From NCBI RefSeq assembly GCF_040256395.1, contig NZ_CP158299.1, positions 855,001-892,500 of the forward strand: DNA of 37,500 bases, given 5' to 3'. The first letter of the stretch is position 1; the number at the start of each line of letters is the position of its first letter. Under the pieces are notes generated by a model, which searched no databases, was not told the origin of the DNA, and worked only from the letters and a program-made list of their open reading frames with translations. Positions 1-7,612 of the stretch are shown here, piece after piece. Both the position numbers and the translations under genes were made by a program. The stretch is from Deinococcus sonorensis KR-87. Its GTDB lineage: Bacteria; Deinococcota; Deinococci; Deinococcales; Deinococcaceae.

Positions 1-428
1 ACCGGCTGGTGCCGGGCACCACCTTTCTGGGCGACTGGGGCGCGATGGTGCTGTGTGACCCGGACCGGCTGACCCAGGCGCTCCGCAACCTACTGGCCAA
101 CGCCCGCCGCGCCACCGGACCCGAAGGCACCGTGACGCTGACGCTGCGGGAGCGGCCCGACGTGGTGAGCTTCACGGTGCAGGACGACGGCCCCGGTCTG
201 CCCCCGGAACTGGGCGACCGGATCTTCGAGGCGTTTGTCAGTGGGGCTGGAAGCAGCGGCCTGGGCCTCTCGGTGGCGCGTCAGATCGCGCAGCTGCATG
301 GAGGCAACCTGACCGGAGGCAACCACGAGGGCGGCGGCGCGCAGTTCGTGCTGACGCTGCCTGGTGTGGCGATGGAGGGCGACGAGGATGAGTACGGCGC
401 CGCAACTTCCGAGGTGTTGGGCGCGTAA
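1..428 (+). CDS. Sensor histidine kinase, C-terminal catalytic part (5' end outside window)
   Basis: The reading frame is open from the window edge, so only the C-terminal ATP-binding (HATPase_c/CA) domain is seen. The N box is visible as [10 protein letters not shown], the G1 box as DDGPGLP, an F-box-like IFEAF, and the G2 box as [10 protein letters not shown]. These bind ATP for autophosphorylation of a histidine that must lie upstream, outside the window. The domain ends normally with a beta strand (QFVLTLPG) and a short charged tail. A GTG at base 9 is only an internal codon. The input signal and the partner response regulator cannot be seen. The DUF1232 gene follows 7 bases downstream and may be co-transcribed. 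Confidence 0.9.
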   Translation, partial: RLVPGTTFLGDWGAMVLCDPDRLTQALRNLLANARRATGPEGTVTLTLRERPDVVSFTVQDDGPGLPPELGDRIFEAFVSGAGSSGLGLSVARQIAQLHGGNLTGGNHEGGGAQFVLTLPGVAMEGDEDEYGAATSEVLGA

Positions 429-435
429 GGAAGGT

Positions 436-852
436 GTGAACAAACCCTCCCGCCTCAGTCCTGGCCGTCTCAGCCTGACCCGCCTGTTGCCGGGCCGGCT
501 GGGCAGCGTCTGGCGCGACGCCCTGGCGCTGCTGCTGGCCGTCCGGGACCGCCGCACCCCGCCGCAGGCCCGCCTGATCGCCGTGCTGGCGCTGGTGTAC
601 GCGGTGAGCCCGGTGGACCTGCTGCCGGACAACATTCCAATTCTGGGCCTGGGCGACGACCTGTTGATCGTGCCGGGACTGCTGGCGCTGGCCGCCCGCA
701 CGCTGCCGGGCGACGTGCTGACACGCTCGCGCCTTCAGGCGGACCGCTTCGCCCGCCACCGCCGCTGGCTGGTGCCGGTGATCCTGGGCAGCGTGCTGCT
801 GCTGAGCCTGCTGCTCACCTACGGCGCGTATCACCTGCTGACTTCGCTGTAG
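436..852 (+). CDS. DUF1232 (YkvA-like) small membrane protein
   Basis: Protein of about 138 residues. The DUF1232 core is recognised from PPQARLIAVLALVYAVSPVD followed by LLPDNIPILGLGDDLLIV: a helix, the conserved SPxDLxPD turn and a second hydrophobic helix. A third hydrophobic segment near the C-terminus (VPVILGSVLLLSLLLTYGAY) looks transmembrane. The molecular function of the family is unknown. I chose GTG at 436 because AAGGAAGG lies just before it; an in-frame ATG at 388 inside the kinase gene is the alternative. The TAG stop overlaps the -10 box of the next gene. Confidence 0.8.
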   Translation: MNKPSRLSPGRLSLTRLLPGRLGSVWRDALALLLAVRDRRTPPQARLIAVLALVYAVSPVDLLPDNIPILGLGDDLLIVPGLLALAARTLPGDVLTRSRLQADRFARHRRWLVPVILGSVLLLSLLLTYGAYHLLTSL

Positions 853-855
853 CCT
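850..855 (+). promoter_or_regulatory. -10 box of a leaderless promoter for the MazG-like gene
   Basis: TAGCCT ends 6 bases before ATG 862. No Shine-Dalgarno site is present. The box overlaps the stop codon of the DUF1232 gene. Confidence 0.5.
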
Positions 856-861
856 GGGCGC

Positions 862-1196
862 ATGTCCATGACCTTTCAGGAGGCCAGCGAGCGGGTTGAC
901 CGCTACATCTCGCAGTTTCGGGAGGGCTACTTTCCGCCGCTGCTGATGCTGGCCCGGCTGACCGAGGAGACCGGCGAAGTGGCCCGACGTCATCGCCCAC
1001 ATGAACGGCAAGACGCCGAAGCCGGGTGAGGACGTGGGCGACCTGGAACTGGAGCTGGCCGACCTGCTGTTCGTGATGATGTGCATGGCCAACGAGCAGG
1101 GGCTGAGCCTGGAGCGCGGCTTTGAACGGATGATGCAGAAGGTGGAGACCAGGGACGCTGGAGCGCTGGACCAGGAAGGAACCAGGGCCTTCCTGA
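862..1196 (+). pseudogene. MazG-like nucleotide pyrophosphohydrolase, two frameshifts
   Basis: Family members (all-alpha NTP pyrophosphohydrolases, Bacillus YpjD type) hydrolyse nucleotide triphosphates to the monophosphate and pyrophosphate. Frame 1 from ATG 862 encodes VDRYISQFREGYFPPLLMLA and RLTEETGEVAR, then breaks near 985 and soon reaches a stop. The next frame carries on the same protein: VIAHMNGKTPKPGEDVGDLE, then LELADLLFVMMCMANEQG, then GFERMMQKVETRDA. Near 1159 it breaks again, and the third frame gives ERWTRKEPGPS and a stop at 1194-1196. The metal-binding EExxE/ExxD-like acidic residues (TEETGE, ELELAD) are all present across the two frames. Both shifts are in the +1 sense: loss of a CG dinucleotide at about 985, and one extra base at about 1159. 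The gene is either a recent pseudogene or carries two sequencing errors; the promoter and coding quality are otherwise good. Confidence 0.75.
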
Positions 1197-1290
1197 GCGG
1201 CAGCGCATGCCATGCGCCACCTCGCCAGACGGCCCTGTCCTGGGGCACGCTGTCTGAGCTGGCCGGTCACGTCAGAGCGGAGCCGGGCCG

Positions 1291-1296
1291 TACACT
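1291..1296 (+). promoter_or_regulatory. -10 box of a leaderless promoter for the YfiT-like gene
   Basis: TACACT ends 6 bases before ATG 1303. There is no Shine-Dalgarno site and no clear -35. Confidence 0.55.
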
Positions 1297-1302
1297 CGCG
1301 TC

Positions 1303-1827
1303 ATGACTGACGCACGCTTCCCCATCGGGCCACAACCTCAGGTGCAGGCGCTCACGCCGGAGGAACGGCGGGCGGCCGTGCAGGCGCTGGCACAGCTGCC
1401 CGCCGAATTCAGCGCTGCCCTGCACGGCCTGGACGACGCCCAGCTGGACACGCCCTACCGTGACGGCGGCTGGACGCTGCGGCAGCTGGCCCACCACGTC
1501 CCGGACAGCCACCTGAACGCCTATGTCCGCACCCGGCTGGCGCTGACTGAGGACACTCCCACCATCAAGCCCTACGATCAGACCGCCTGGGCCGCGCTGT
1601 CCGACTCCACGGGCGACATCGCCCCCAGCCTGGCCCTGCTGACGGCCCTGCACCAGCGCTGGACCCGGCTGCTGGAGACGCTGACGCCGGAGCAGTGGAG
1701 CCGCGCCTACCTGCATCCGGAGTATGGCCAGCGCACCACCCTGGACGGCATGGCCGCCAGCTATGTCTGGCATGGCCGCCACCACACCGCACAGGTGCGG
1801 GGCCTGCGTGTCCGGAACGGCTGGTAA
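1303..1827 (+). CDS. YfiT/BstA-type putative metal-dependent hydrolase (DinB fold)
   Basis: 174 residues with the DinB-like four-helix-bundle signature. Candidate metal ligands are the histidines at 64/65 ([12 protein letters not shown]) and at 157, 160 and 161 (WHGRHH), the same layout as Bacillus YfiT, in which three histidines bind a metal. The motif [20 protein letters not shown] is typical of the YfiT branch rather than of DNA-damage-induced DinB itself. The substrate is unknown; some family members act as thiol transferases, which would suit a bacillithiol-making host, but that is inference. The start is set by the leaderless -10 box 6 bases upstream. The stop TAA overlaps the ATG of the Nudix gene by one base (TAATG), so the two are probably translationally coupled. 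Confidence 0.85.
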   Translation: MTDARFPIGPQPQVQALTPEERRAAVQALAQLPAEFSAALHGLDDAQLDTPYRDGGWTLRQLAHHVPDSHLNAYVRTRLALTEDTPTIKPYDQTAWAALSDSTGDIAPSLALLTALHQRWTRLLETLTPEQWSRAYLHPEYGQRTTLDGMAASYVWHGRHHTAQVRGLRVRNGW

Positions 1828-2294
1828 TGCAGTACGACGAACGCTGGCACCTCGACGCGCCGGCCCGCGCCAGCGGCGTGGTGATCCTGAACGACCGGCA
1901 GGAGGTGCTGCTGGTGCAGGAGCGCAAGCCGGGCCTGGAGGGCCTGTGGCATCTCCCATCCGGCAGCGTGGAAGCAGACGAGACGGCCGACCAGACCGCC
2001 GTGCGTGAAGCCCACGAGGAAACCGGCCTGCAGGTCCGGCTGACCCGCTTCCTGAACGCGTACGTGGGCCGGATGCCCAGCGGCGCCCTGATCGTGCGGA
2101 CTGCCTGGCTGGCCGAAGCGACCGGCGGCACGCTGAAGCCGGTGTTCGATCAGGAGATCGCGGACGCCCGCTGGTTCAGCCGGGCCGAGGTGGAACAGCT
2201 GTCGGCCAGCCGCCGGCTGCGGATGCACCACACCCGGCTGTTTCTGGAGGACGCCTACCGGCTGACCGGCGCGGCGCCTGCCCCCATCAGCTGA
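1827..2294 (+). CDS. Nudix hydrolase
   Basis: 155 residues. The Nudix box is complete: GSVEADETADQTAVREAHEE followed by TGL fits GX5EX7REUXEEXGU, so the Mg-binding glutamates are intact. The domain starts with SGVVILNDRQEVLLVQERKP, the usual first strands. Nudix enzymes hydrolyse nucleoside diphosphates linked to another moiety; Deinococcus is known for an expanded Nudix set. The substrate cannot be read from the sequence. ATG 1827 overlaps the previous stop, and upstream in-frame extension would run through the YfiT-like gene in another frame. The 3' end overlaps the end of the convergent parA-like gene by 40 bases, with no terminator between them. Confidence 0.9.
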   Translation: MQYDERWHLDAPARASGVVILNDRQEVLLVQERKPGLEGLWHLPSGSVEADETADQTAVREAHEETGLQVRLTRFLNAYVGRMPSGALIVRTAWLAEATGGTLKPVFDQEIADARWFSRAEVEQLSASRRLRMHHTRLFLEDAYRLTGAAPAPIS

Positions 2295-3235
2295 GCGGTC
2301 TGCCGCTCAATCTCCTCCAGCAGTTCTGCGGTCAGGGCTACCGGGTACTCGTAGAGCGCCCGGCCCCCGGACTGGCTGCGGCTGTACTTGTCGCGGAAGT
2401 TGCCGGGGCTGTGCTGCGAATCCATCGCCTCGGCGGTGGCGTTGGCCTGCGGCATGATCGTCTCGAAGAGCGGAGCCCGCGGTACGCCCGCGTCCTGGCA
2501 GGCCCGGCGGATCAGCGCGGGCAGCAGGTCCAGGCCCGCCTTGTGGGTGCGCGAGCGGCTGTCGTACTTGGTGACCGCCACGCCCAGCAGCTGAATGCGC
2601 AGATCGCGGGCGCGCTGGATGTCGGCGATGGAGCGCACGATCTGGGGAATGCCGTAGGTGGACAGCCGGTCCGGGATGGTGGGAATCAGGTAGTCGTCGC
2701 TCACCTCCAGGCCGTTCTGGGTGATGTAGCCGAGGTTCGGCGGGCAGTCGATCAGCACGTAGTCGTACTGCCCGAACACCGGCGCCACGTGCCGCCGGAT
2801 CACCTCCATCGGGCTGAGGGTGTAGTGCGAGCGCTGCGGAATGTCGGCCATGCGGTCCTGCGCCTCGATCAGCCGGATGCTGCTGGGCAGCAGGTCAATG
2901 CGCGGGTACAGCAATTCCGGCCGCAGCTGCAGCTCGGCCGGGATGGTGATGCGGTTGAGGTTGCTGACGCCCCGCACGATGGCGCGCGGCAGCTCAAAGG
3001 TGCGGGTGCCATGAATCTGATCCAGGAACAGCTGCGCCACCGTCTGCTGCGCCTCGTCCACCCGCTCCCAGGCGTCCTCGCCCATCAGGGCGATGGTCGC
3101 GTTGGTCTGCGGGTCCAGATCCAGCACCAGCACCCGCTGACCCCGCATGAAGGCGAGCGTCTCGGCCACCTGCACCAGCGTGGTGGTCTTGGCCACGCCG
3201 CCCTTGAGATTGATAAAACTGATGACCCGGCTCAC
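2255..3235 (-). CDS. ParA/Soj-family ATPase, no ParB nearby
   Basis: 326 residues. The deviant Walker A motif is near the N-terminus (FINLKGGVAKTTT, K11 and K16), followed by Walker A' VLVLDLDPQTNAT and Walker B YVLIDCPPNLG. These mark a ParA/MinD-type ATPase that dimerises on ATP and binds DNA. The start is GTG 3235, set by a leaderless -10 box (TACGCT) 7 bases upstream; a longer frame from TTG 3283 only adds a non-conserved extension. No parB gene or parS-like (GTTTCAC-type) palindrome was noticed next to it, so this is an orphan ParA whose cargo is unknown. It converges on and overlaps the Nudix gene by 40 bases. Confidence 0.9.
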   Translation of the reverse strand: MSRVISFINLKGGVAKTTTLVQVAETLAFMRGQRVLVLDLDPQTNATIALMGEDAWERVDEAQQTVAQLFLDQIHGTRTFELPRAIVRGVSNLNRITIPAELQLRPELLYPRIDLLPSSIRLIEAQDRMADIPQRSHYTLSPMEVIRRHVAPVFGQYDYVLIDCPPNLGYITQNGLEVSDDYLIPTIPDRLSTYGIPQIVRSIADIQRARDLRIQLLGVAVTKYDSRSRTHKAGLDLLPALIRRACQDAGVPRAPLFETIMPQANATAEAMDSQHSPGNFRDKYSRSQSGGRALYEYPVALTAELLEEIERQTAQLMGAGAAPVSR

Positions 3236-3242
3236 AGCGGGT

Positions 3243-3248
3243 AGCGTA
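3243..3248 (-). promoter_or_regulatory. -10 box of a leaderless promoter for the parA-like gene
   Basis: On the minus strand TACGCT ends 7 bases before GTG 3235; this box decides the start. Confidence 0.5.
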
Positions 3249-3393
3249 GCGCGCGGGCTGCGGTCCAGAGCCGAAAGATGCAAGGCAGGGCGAGCGGGAC
3301 GCTCAGGGAACTCAGGTCAGTCCGCCGCTTTGATGACGGGCGGCACAGCAGAAGCGCCAGAATCACTTCTGGCTGATGCTGCTTCACAGGCGA

Positions 3394-3421
3394 GCGGGTG
3401 ACGACTCCTTCCGTCACCCGC
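3394..3421 (-). terminator. Terminator hairpin of era
   Basis: A perfect 10-bp stem (GCGGGTGACG with CGTCACCCGC) around an 8-base loop, 8 bases after the era stop. There is no clear U-tract. A second 7-bp hairpin (GCCAGAA/TTCTGGC) lies at 3356-3373. Confidence 0.65.
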
Positions 3422-3428
3422 CTCTGCC

Positions 3429-4337
3429 TTACTCGTAGCCGAGCTCGCGCAGCGCTTCCTGATCTTCACGCCAGCCGGGAATCACGATCACCTGGATGCC
3501 CAGGTACACCTTGCGGTTCAGGAACACTTCCAGCTGCTTGCGGGCCGCCTGACCGATCTGGCCGAGCTGCTTGCCGCCCGCCCCGATCACCATGCCCTTG
3601 TGCGCCTGTTTCTCCACCACGATCTCGGCCTCGATGCGCTGCAGGCCGTCCTCGCGCTCGGTCCAGTCGGTGACGCGGGTGGCCACCGCGTACGGCAGCT
3701 CGTCGCGCAGCTTCTTCATGGCCTCCTCGCGGATGATCTCGGCGGCCCACACCTCGCGCGGCTGGTCGCTCGCCCCGCTGTCCGGGAAGAAGAAGGGGCT
3801 CTCCGGCAGCAGCGCCGCCAGCGACTCACGCAGCTGCATCACGCGCGCCGGGTCATTCTGGGCGCTCAGCGACACCACGGTGGTCTCGCCGGTGCGGCCC
3901 TCCAGCAGGGCGGTGTACAGCCGGATGGCCTCGTCCGGGTACTTGGCGGCGTCCAGCTTGTTGCCCACCAGCGTCAGCGGCTTGGGCAGCTCGCGGATGG
4001 TGCGGGCCACCAGCTGGTCCTCGTCGGTGGGCGGGTGGCGCAGGTCCACCACCCAGATCACGGCGTCCACGTCGGCCAGGGCACTCTGCACCTCGCTGTT
4101 CATGTACTTGCCGAGCGCGTCCTTGGGCTTGTGCAGGCCGGGCGTGTCCACGAACACCAGCTGGGTGGTGTCGGAGGTGGCGATGCCGCGCACGCCCTTG
4201 CGGGTGGTCTGGGGGCGCGGGCTGGTCGGCGCGACCTTGACGCCGAGCAGAGCGTTGAGCAGCGTGCTCTTGCCCACGTTCGGTTTCCCGACGATGGCAA
4301 TGAACCCGGCGTGGGTGGTGGGGGCAGCGTCCGTCAT
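3429..4337 (-). CDS. era: GTPase Era
   Basis: 302 residues, the normal Era length. G1 is GKPNVGKS, G2 lies in [11 protein letters not shown]3 is DTPGLHKP, G4 is NKLD and G5 is in SLSAQND. The C-terminal KH domain contains [20 protein letters not shown], which binds the 3' end of 16S rRNA during 30S maturation. Era is essential or nearly so in most bacteria. I chose ATG 4337 ([12 protein letters not shown]); a GTG at 4355 would add six residues. TACTCT ends only 3 bases before the ATG, so leaderless transcription is possible but not clean. The metallophosphoesterase gene ends 34 bases upstream on the same strand, so the two may be co-transcribed. Confidence 0.97.
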   Translation of the reverse strand: MTDAAPTTHAGFIAIVGKPNVGKSTLLNALLGVKVAPTSPRPQTTRKGVRGIATSDTTQLVFVDTPGLHKPKDALGKYMNSEVQSALADVDAVIWVVDLRHPPTDEDQLVARTIRELPKPLTLVGNKLDAAKYPDEAIRLYTALLEGRTGETTVVSLSAQNDPARVMQLRESLAALLPESPFFFPDSGASDQPREVWAAEIIREEAMKKLRDELPYAVATRVTDWTEREDGLQRIEAEIVVEKQAHKGMVIGAGGKQLGQIGQAARKQLEVFLNRKVYLGIQVIVIPGWREDQEALRELGYE

Positions 4338-4371
4338 AACAGAGTATTGTCGCACACCGGAGCCCGCGCAG

Positions 4372-5166
4372 CTAGGGCAGCCGCTCCCGCGCCTCCGCCG
4401 CGCTGCTGTCCCGTCCAGCGGTCAGCGAGCCGGACGACAGCATCTGCGCCAGATACTCGGCCCAGGGGCTGTGGAGCTGCCCCCAGCGGATGGCGGCCTC
4501 CACGTCATACTCCACCGTGCGGAAGTCGGCGGTCCAGCGCCCGGCCCGGCGCTCCAGCAGGGTCCAGCGGGCGCGCGGGTCGCCGTCCACCTGATCCGAG
4601 ACCGCTCCGGCATTCACCACCAGCGTGTCGCCCACCCGGGTGCTGCCGGGCCGGTGGGTGTGCCCGCAGACCACCACCTCCGCCGCCAGCGGGGCCAGCA
4701 GCTGCCGCAGCTCTCTGGGGTCGCGGGCCCGGTAGAACCCCTGGTCCGGCCCGGTCACCTGCCACGCCCACAGCAGCATGTCCCAGGCGCTGTCTGGAGT
4801 CCCGTGGCAGGCCAGCAGCGCGTCGTCGGCCACCCGGACGTTCAGCGGCAGGGCCGCCAGCCGGGCCAGCGCCTCGGGCGGCAGCTGCGTTTCCAGCCAC
4901 GCCCCGAACGCCTGCGAAAGCCGATTGCGCCGCCCGCCGGGCCACAGCTTCTCCTCGTTGTTGCCGCGCACCTCCACCGCGCCGAGGTGGGCCTGCAGCT
5001 GTTCGGCCCCGGCCGGGTCAGCGGCGCCCTCGATCTGGTCGCCCAGGTTCAGGATCAGGTCCGGGGCCATCCCCCTCAGGTCGGCCAGCACTGCCTCCAG
5101 GGCAAAGCGGTTGCCGTGCACGTCACTGATCACCGCCACACGCAAGTCAGACACGTCAGGCAGCAT
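4372..5166 (-). CDS. Metallophosphoesterase (calcineurin-like, YfcE/MJ0936 type)
   Basis: 264 residues. Binuclear-metal motifs appear in order: VISDVHGN (D-x-H), LNLGDQIEG (GD), VRGNNEE (GNxE, usually GNHD/E), [10 protein letters not shown] and [10 protein letters not shown] (GHTH). The small size and GNNEE variant point to the YfcE/MJ0936 group of phosphodiesterases. Which substrate is cleaved cannot be told. The open frame continues upstream for hundreds of codons, but that part is antisense to dcd. ATG 5166 is chosen because the protein start fits the family and GGGGAGG lies about 10 bases upstream. It is divergent from dcd with 30 bases between the start codons. Confidence 0.88.
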   Translation of the reverse strand: MLPDVSDLRVAVISDVHGNRFALEAVLADLRGMAPDLILNLGDQIEGAADPAGAEQLQAHLGAVEVRGNNEEKLWPGGRRNRLSQAFGAWLETQLPPEALARLAALPLNVRVADDALLACHGTPDSAWDMLLWAWQVTGPDQGFYRARDPRELRQLLAPLAAEVVVCGHTHRPGSTRVGDTLVVNAGAVSDQVDGDPRARWTLLERRAGRWTADFRTVEYDVEAAIRWGQLHSPWAEYLAQMLSSGSLTAGRDSSAAEARERLP

Positions 5167-5184
5167 ACTGTCCGGCCTCCCCGC

Positions 5185-5190
5185 TAGACT
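5185..5190 (+). promoter_or_regulatory. -10 box of the leaderless dcd promoter
   Basis: TAGACT ends 6 bases before ATG 5197. The same TAGACT box recurs before the genes at 12148 and 24508. Confidence 0.6.
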
Positions 5191-5196
5191 GCCGGC

Positions 5197-5757
5197 ATGA
5201 GTCTTCTTCCCGACTGGCGGATTCGCGAACTGGCACGCGGCGGCATGATCGAACCGTTCGAGGACCGGCTGGTGCGCGGCCCGGAGAACGCCCAGGTCAT
5301 CAGCTACGGCCTGAGCAGCTTCGGCTATGACCTGCGCTGCGCCGACGAGTGGAAGGTCTTTACCAACGTGATGAGCGCCGTGGTGGACCCCAAGCACTTC
5401 GACAACCGCAGCTTCGTGGACATCCAGGCCCCGGAGATCATCATTCCGCCCAACAGTTTCGTATTGGCCCGCAGCCTGGAGTACCTGCGCATCCCTGACA
5501 CCGTGATGGTGGTGGCGCTGGGCAAGAGCACCTACGCCCGCTGCGGGATCGTCGCGAATGTGACGCCGCTGGAACCCGGCTGGGAGGGCCACGTCACGCT
5601 GGAGTTCTCCAACACCACGCCGCTGCCCGCCAAGATGTACGCCGGTGAGGGGTGCGTGCAGCTGCTGTTCTTCGAGGGGGAGCGACCAGAAGTCACCTAC
5701 GGCGACCGGGGCGGCAAGTACCAGGGCCAGCGCGGCGTGACCCTGCCCAAGATGTGA
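5197..5757 (+). CDS. dcd: dCTP deaminase
   Basis: 186 residues, slightly shorter than the E. coli enzyme. It deaminates dCTP to dUTP, feeding dTTP synthesis. Trimeric dUTPase/Dcd fold motifs are clear: [18 protein letters not shown] (nucleotide binding) and [20 protein letters not shown], whose glutamate after TPL is the catalytic residue. The C-terminal [14 protein letters not shown] is the flexible tail that closes over the nucleotide. The leaderless -10 box fixes the start. The last codons overlap the next gene by four bases (GTGA), so expression of the acetyltransferase is probably coupled to dcd. Confidence 0.97.
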   Translation: MSLLPDWRIRELARGGMIEPFEDRLVRGPENAQVISYGLSSFGYDLRCADEWKVFTNVMSAVVDPKHFDNRSFVDIQAPEIIIPPNSFVLARSLEYLRIPDTVMVVALGKSTYARCGIVANVTPLEPGWEGHVTLEFSNTTPLPAKMYAGEGCVQLLFFEGERPEVTYGDRGGKYQGQRGVTLPKM

Positions 5758-6278
5758 AGGCCATCGTGCGCGAACGAACCCCGGATGACCTGCCTGGCTG
5801 TCTGGCCGCGCTGCGGGAGGTGCATCTGGCGAGCGGCTATCCGTCGGTGTGGCCTGACGACCCTGCCGGGTTTCTCTGCCCGGACCAGATGGTTCAGGCC
5901 TGGGTGGCACTGAACGGGACGACCATCGTGGGCCACGTGATGCTGCGCAGCTTCAACCTGGACCTGGAACCGCCCGGCTGGCTGGAGCCCACCGGTCTGA
6001 GTCCGGCGCAGGCGGCGCTGATCTCCCGGCTGTACGTGGTGCCTCAGGCCCGCGGAGAGGGCGTGGCAACGGCGCTGCTCGCCACCGCCGTGCGGCATGC
6101 CCAGACCCTGGGGCGGCGGGCCGTGCTGGACGTGGCGGTCACGGCGCACGCGGCGGTCCGGCTCTACGAGCGGCTCGGCTGGCGACGGGCGGCCACCCTG
6201 CCGGCCCCCTGGCGCGGTCCGGACGGTCGGGCCCCTGCCATGCATGTGTACGTGGCGCCGGAGCCCAGCCAGATATAG
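5754..6278 (+). CDS. GNAT-family N-acetyltransferase
   Basis: 174 residues. Acetyl-CoA-binding motif A is [20 protein letters not shown], with the RxxGxA-type loop (RGEGVA) preceded by the beta4 strand; the C-terminal [14 protein letters not shown] is motif B. The substrate is unknown. Start chosen at GTG 5754, which overlaps the dcd stop as GTGA; GTG 5766 is an alternative. Nothing links the reaction to dCTP metabolism except the coupling. Confidence 0.85.
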   Translation: MKAIVRERTPDDLPGCLAALREVHLASGYPSVWPDDPAGFLCPDQMVQAWVALNGTTIVGHVMLRSFNLDLEPPGWLEPTGLSPAQAALISRLYVVPQARGEGVATALLATAVRHAQTLGRRAVLDVAVTAHAAVRLYERLGWRRAATLPAPWRGPDGRAPAMHVYVAPEPSQI

Positions 6279-6343
6279 GAAACATCAGGCTGCTGACAAC
6301 GTGTCTTGAGGTGGGTCAGTGCCGGGCCATCCTGTTTGGCCCC

Positions 6344-6349
6344 GAGACT
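6344..6349 (+). promoter_or_regulatory. Possible -10 box before the small disordered protein
   Basis: GAGACT ends 6 bases before ATG 6356. It differs from the recurrent TAGACT box by one base, so this is a weak call. Confidence 0.3.
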
Positions 6350-6355
6350 GCAGGC

Positions 6356-6559
6356 ATGCCTGACAAAGACGACAAGAACAGCGGCAAGACCAGCCTGCCC
6401 GACCAGTACGACCGGACCAGCCAGGAAGTCAAGGAGAGCCACCGGGACGACGCCAGCTTCAAGAGCTCGGAGGACCGGGAGGCCAACGCGCCGCGCAACC
6501 AGGACACGCCCGACGACGTGAAGGAAGCCCGGCAGGTTCCCGCCACCAAACAGGGCTGA
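6356..6559 (+). CDS. Small charged, probably disordered protein
   Basis: 67 residues and extremely hydrophilic: rich in D, E, K, R, S, N and Q, with almost no hydrophobic residues, no cysteine and one tyrosine. It starts MPDKDDKNSGKTSLPD and includes QEVKESHRDDASFKSSEDRE. No family is recognised. Composition resembles intrinsically disordered stress proteins, though glycine is low for a classical hydrophilin. The start is supported by a spacing-correct GAGACT box; a longer frame from 6311 has an out-of-character hydrophobic N-terminus. A perfect hairpin follows 13 bases after the stop, supporting a real transcription unit. Confidence 0.6.
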   Translation: MPDKDDKNSGKTSLPDQYDRTSQEVKESHRDDASFKSSEDREANAPRNQDTPDDVKEARQVPATKQG

Positions 6560-6572
6560 CGCGCCGGGAAGC

Positions 6573-6600
6573 AGGGCCAGCCGGATGAACGGCTGGCCCT
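6573..6600. terminator. Bidirectional terminator hairpin
   Basis: A perfect 11-bp inverted repeat (AGGGCCAGCCG with CGGCTGGCCCT) around a 6-base loop, placed between two convergent genes. It has no strong U-tract on either side. Confidence 0.7.
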
Positions 6601-6603
6601 CGC

Positions 6604-6951
6604 CTATTCCGCCAGGATGTTCTGCAGGTGCGTCAGCGCCCCGGTCCGCTCTGAGCCTTCAATGGCGATCAGGTCAAAGCGGCACGGCAGGTCGTCGCGG
6701 CCCCGCTCGCGGCTCAGGTAGCCGAGGGCAGCACGGTGAAGCAGGGCCTGCTTGCGCGGCGTCACGCTTTCCAGCGCGCTCCCATAGCGCCCGCCCCGCC
6801 GCTGCCGGACCTCGGTGAACACGATCACCTCGCCGTCCTGCGTGACGAGGTCCAGCTCACCGCCCGGCAGCCGGTAATTGCGCGCCAGCAGGATGTGGCC
6901 CTGAGCCTGCAGGTACGCCAGCGCCCGGTCCTCCGCCCCCGCCCCTTTCAG
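6604..6951 (-). CDS. UPF0102 (YraN-like) predicted endonuclease-fold protein, CTG start
   Basis: 115 residues, the usual size of the family. The UPF0102 signature is clear when read through: [20 protein letters not shown] then [18 protein letters not shown], the E-x-D...E-V-R active-site layout of the restriction-endonuclease-like fold. The function is unproven. No ATG, GTG or TTG lies in frame upstream before a stop. The only start with support is CTG at 6951-6949, preceded by GGAGGG at ideal spacing and directly after the HAD stop (one base between). Starting at the first GTG (6828) would delete the catalytic strand, so I reject that. Confidence 0.8.
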   Translation of the reverse strand: MKGAGAEDRALAYLQAQGHILLARNYRLPGGELDLVTQDGEVIVFTEVRQRRGGRYGSALESVTPRKQALLHRAALGYLSRERGRDDLPCRFDLIAIEGSERTGALTHLQNILAE

Positions 6952-6952
6952 G

Positions 6953-7612
6953 TCAGCCCTCCAGCCACCCGGCCCAGCCGGTGAAGTCCGGCACGGCCAG
7001 CGCCGCGCCCGCCTGCAGCAGCACCTCCGGCCGCTGCGTGGTGGTCAGTGCCACCACCCGGCAGCCGGCGCCAGCTGCGCTCCGGACCCCGTTGACCGCG
7101 TCCTCGTGCGCCAGGCAGGTCCGGGGGTCCAGGCCCAGCAGGGCCGCACCCATCTGGTACGGCTGCGGGTCCGGCTTGCCACGCTCGACCATCTCACCCA
7201 TGATGCGGCCCGCGAAGTACGGCGCGATCTGCAGCGCCTCCATCACGAAGTCGGTGTTGAGCACGTCCGAGCTGGTCACGATGACGGCCGGAATGCTCCG
7301 GTCCTGCAGCGCCTTCAGGTACTCCAGCAGCCCCGGCACCGCCACCAGCTGACCGCGCGCCAGCGCCCGGTACTGCTCCTCCTTGGCCACGTGAAACTGC
7401 GCGGCAAAGGCCGGGTCCGGGGCCACGCCGGTCAGCCGCTCCATGATCTCCGGGTTGCGGCCGCCGTCCACCTTGGTGTCCAGGTCGTGCTCGCTGAGCT
7501 CCAGGCCCAGCAGCGCCCGGGCCTGCTCCTTCCAGGCCTGACGGTGGAAGTGGTTGTTGTCGGTCATCACACCGTCCATATCGAACAGCACGGCGCTGGG
7601 CACTCGGTTCAT
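6953..7612 (-). CDS. HAD-superfamily phosphatase, beta-phosphoglucomutase-like
   Basis: 219 residues. Motif I is [10 protein letters not shown] (nucleophile and acid/base aspartates), motif II is VIVTSSDV, motif III is [10 protein letters not shown] and motif IV is [17 protein letters not shown]. The cap between motifs I and II is the alpha-helical type of the beta-phosphoglucomutase and phosphoglycolate-phosphatase branch. The substrate (sugar phosphate or other) is undetermined. ATG 7612 overlaps the stop of the dsRBD gene as ATGA, and the UPF0102 gene follows after one base, so the three are a tight operon. Confidence 0.9.
   Translation of the reverse strand: MNRVPSAVLFDMDGVMTDNNHFHRQAWKEQARALLGLELSEHDLDTKVDGGRNPEIMERLTGVAPDPAFAAQFHVAKEEQYRALARGQLVAVPGLLEYLKALQDRSIPAVIVTSSDVLNTDFVMEALQIAPYFAGRIMGEMVERGKPDPQPYQMGAALLGLDPRTCLAHEDAVNGVRSAAGAGCRVVALTTTQRPEVLLQAGAALAVPDFTGWAGWLEG

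Noticed and set aside
3571..5187. Long open frames on the plus strand over era and the phosphoesterase
   Set aside because: Antisense shadows with low-complexity composition; the minus-strand genes are certain.
4372..5910. 512-residue version of the phosphoesterase
   Set aside because: The first 248 codons are antisense to dcd; the family start is at ATG 5166.
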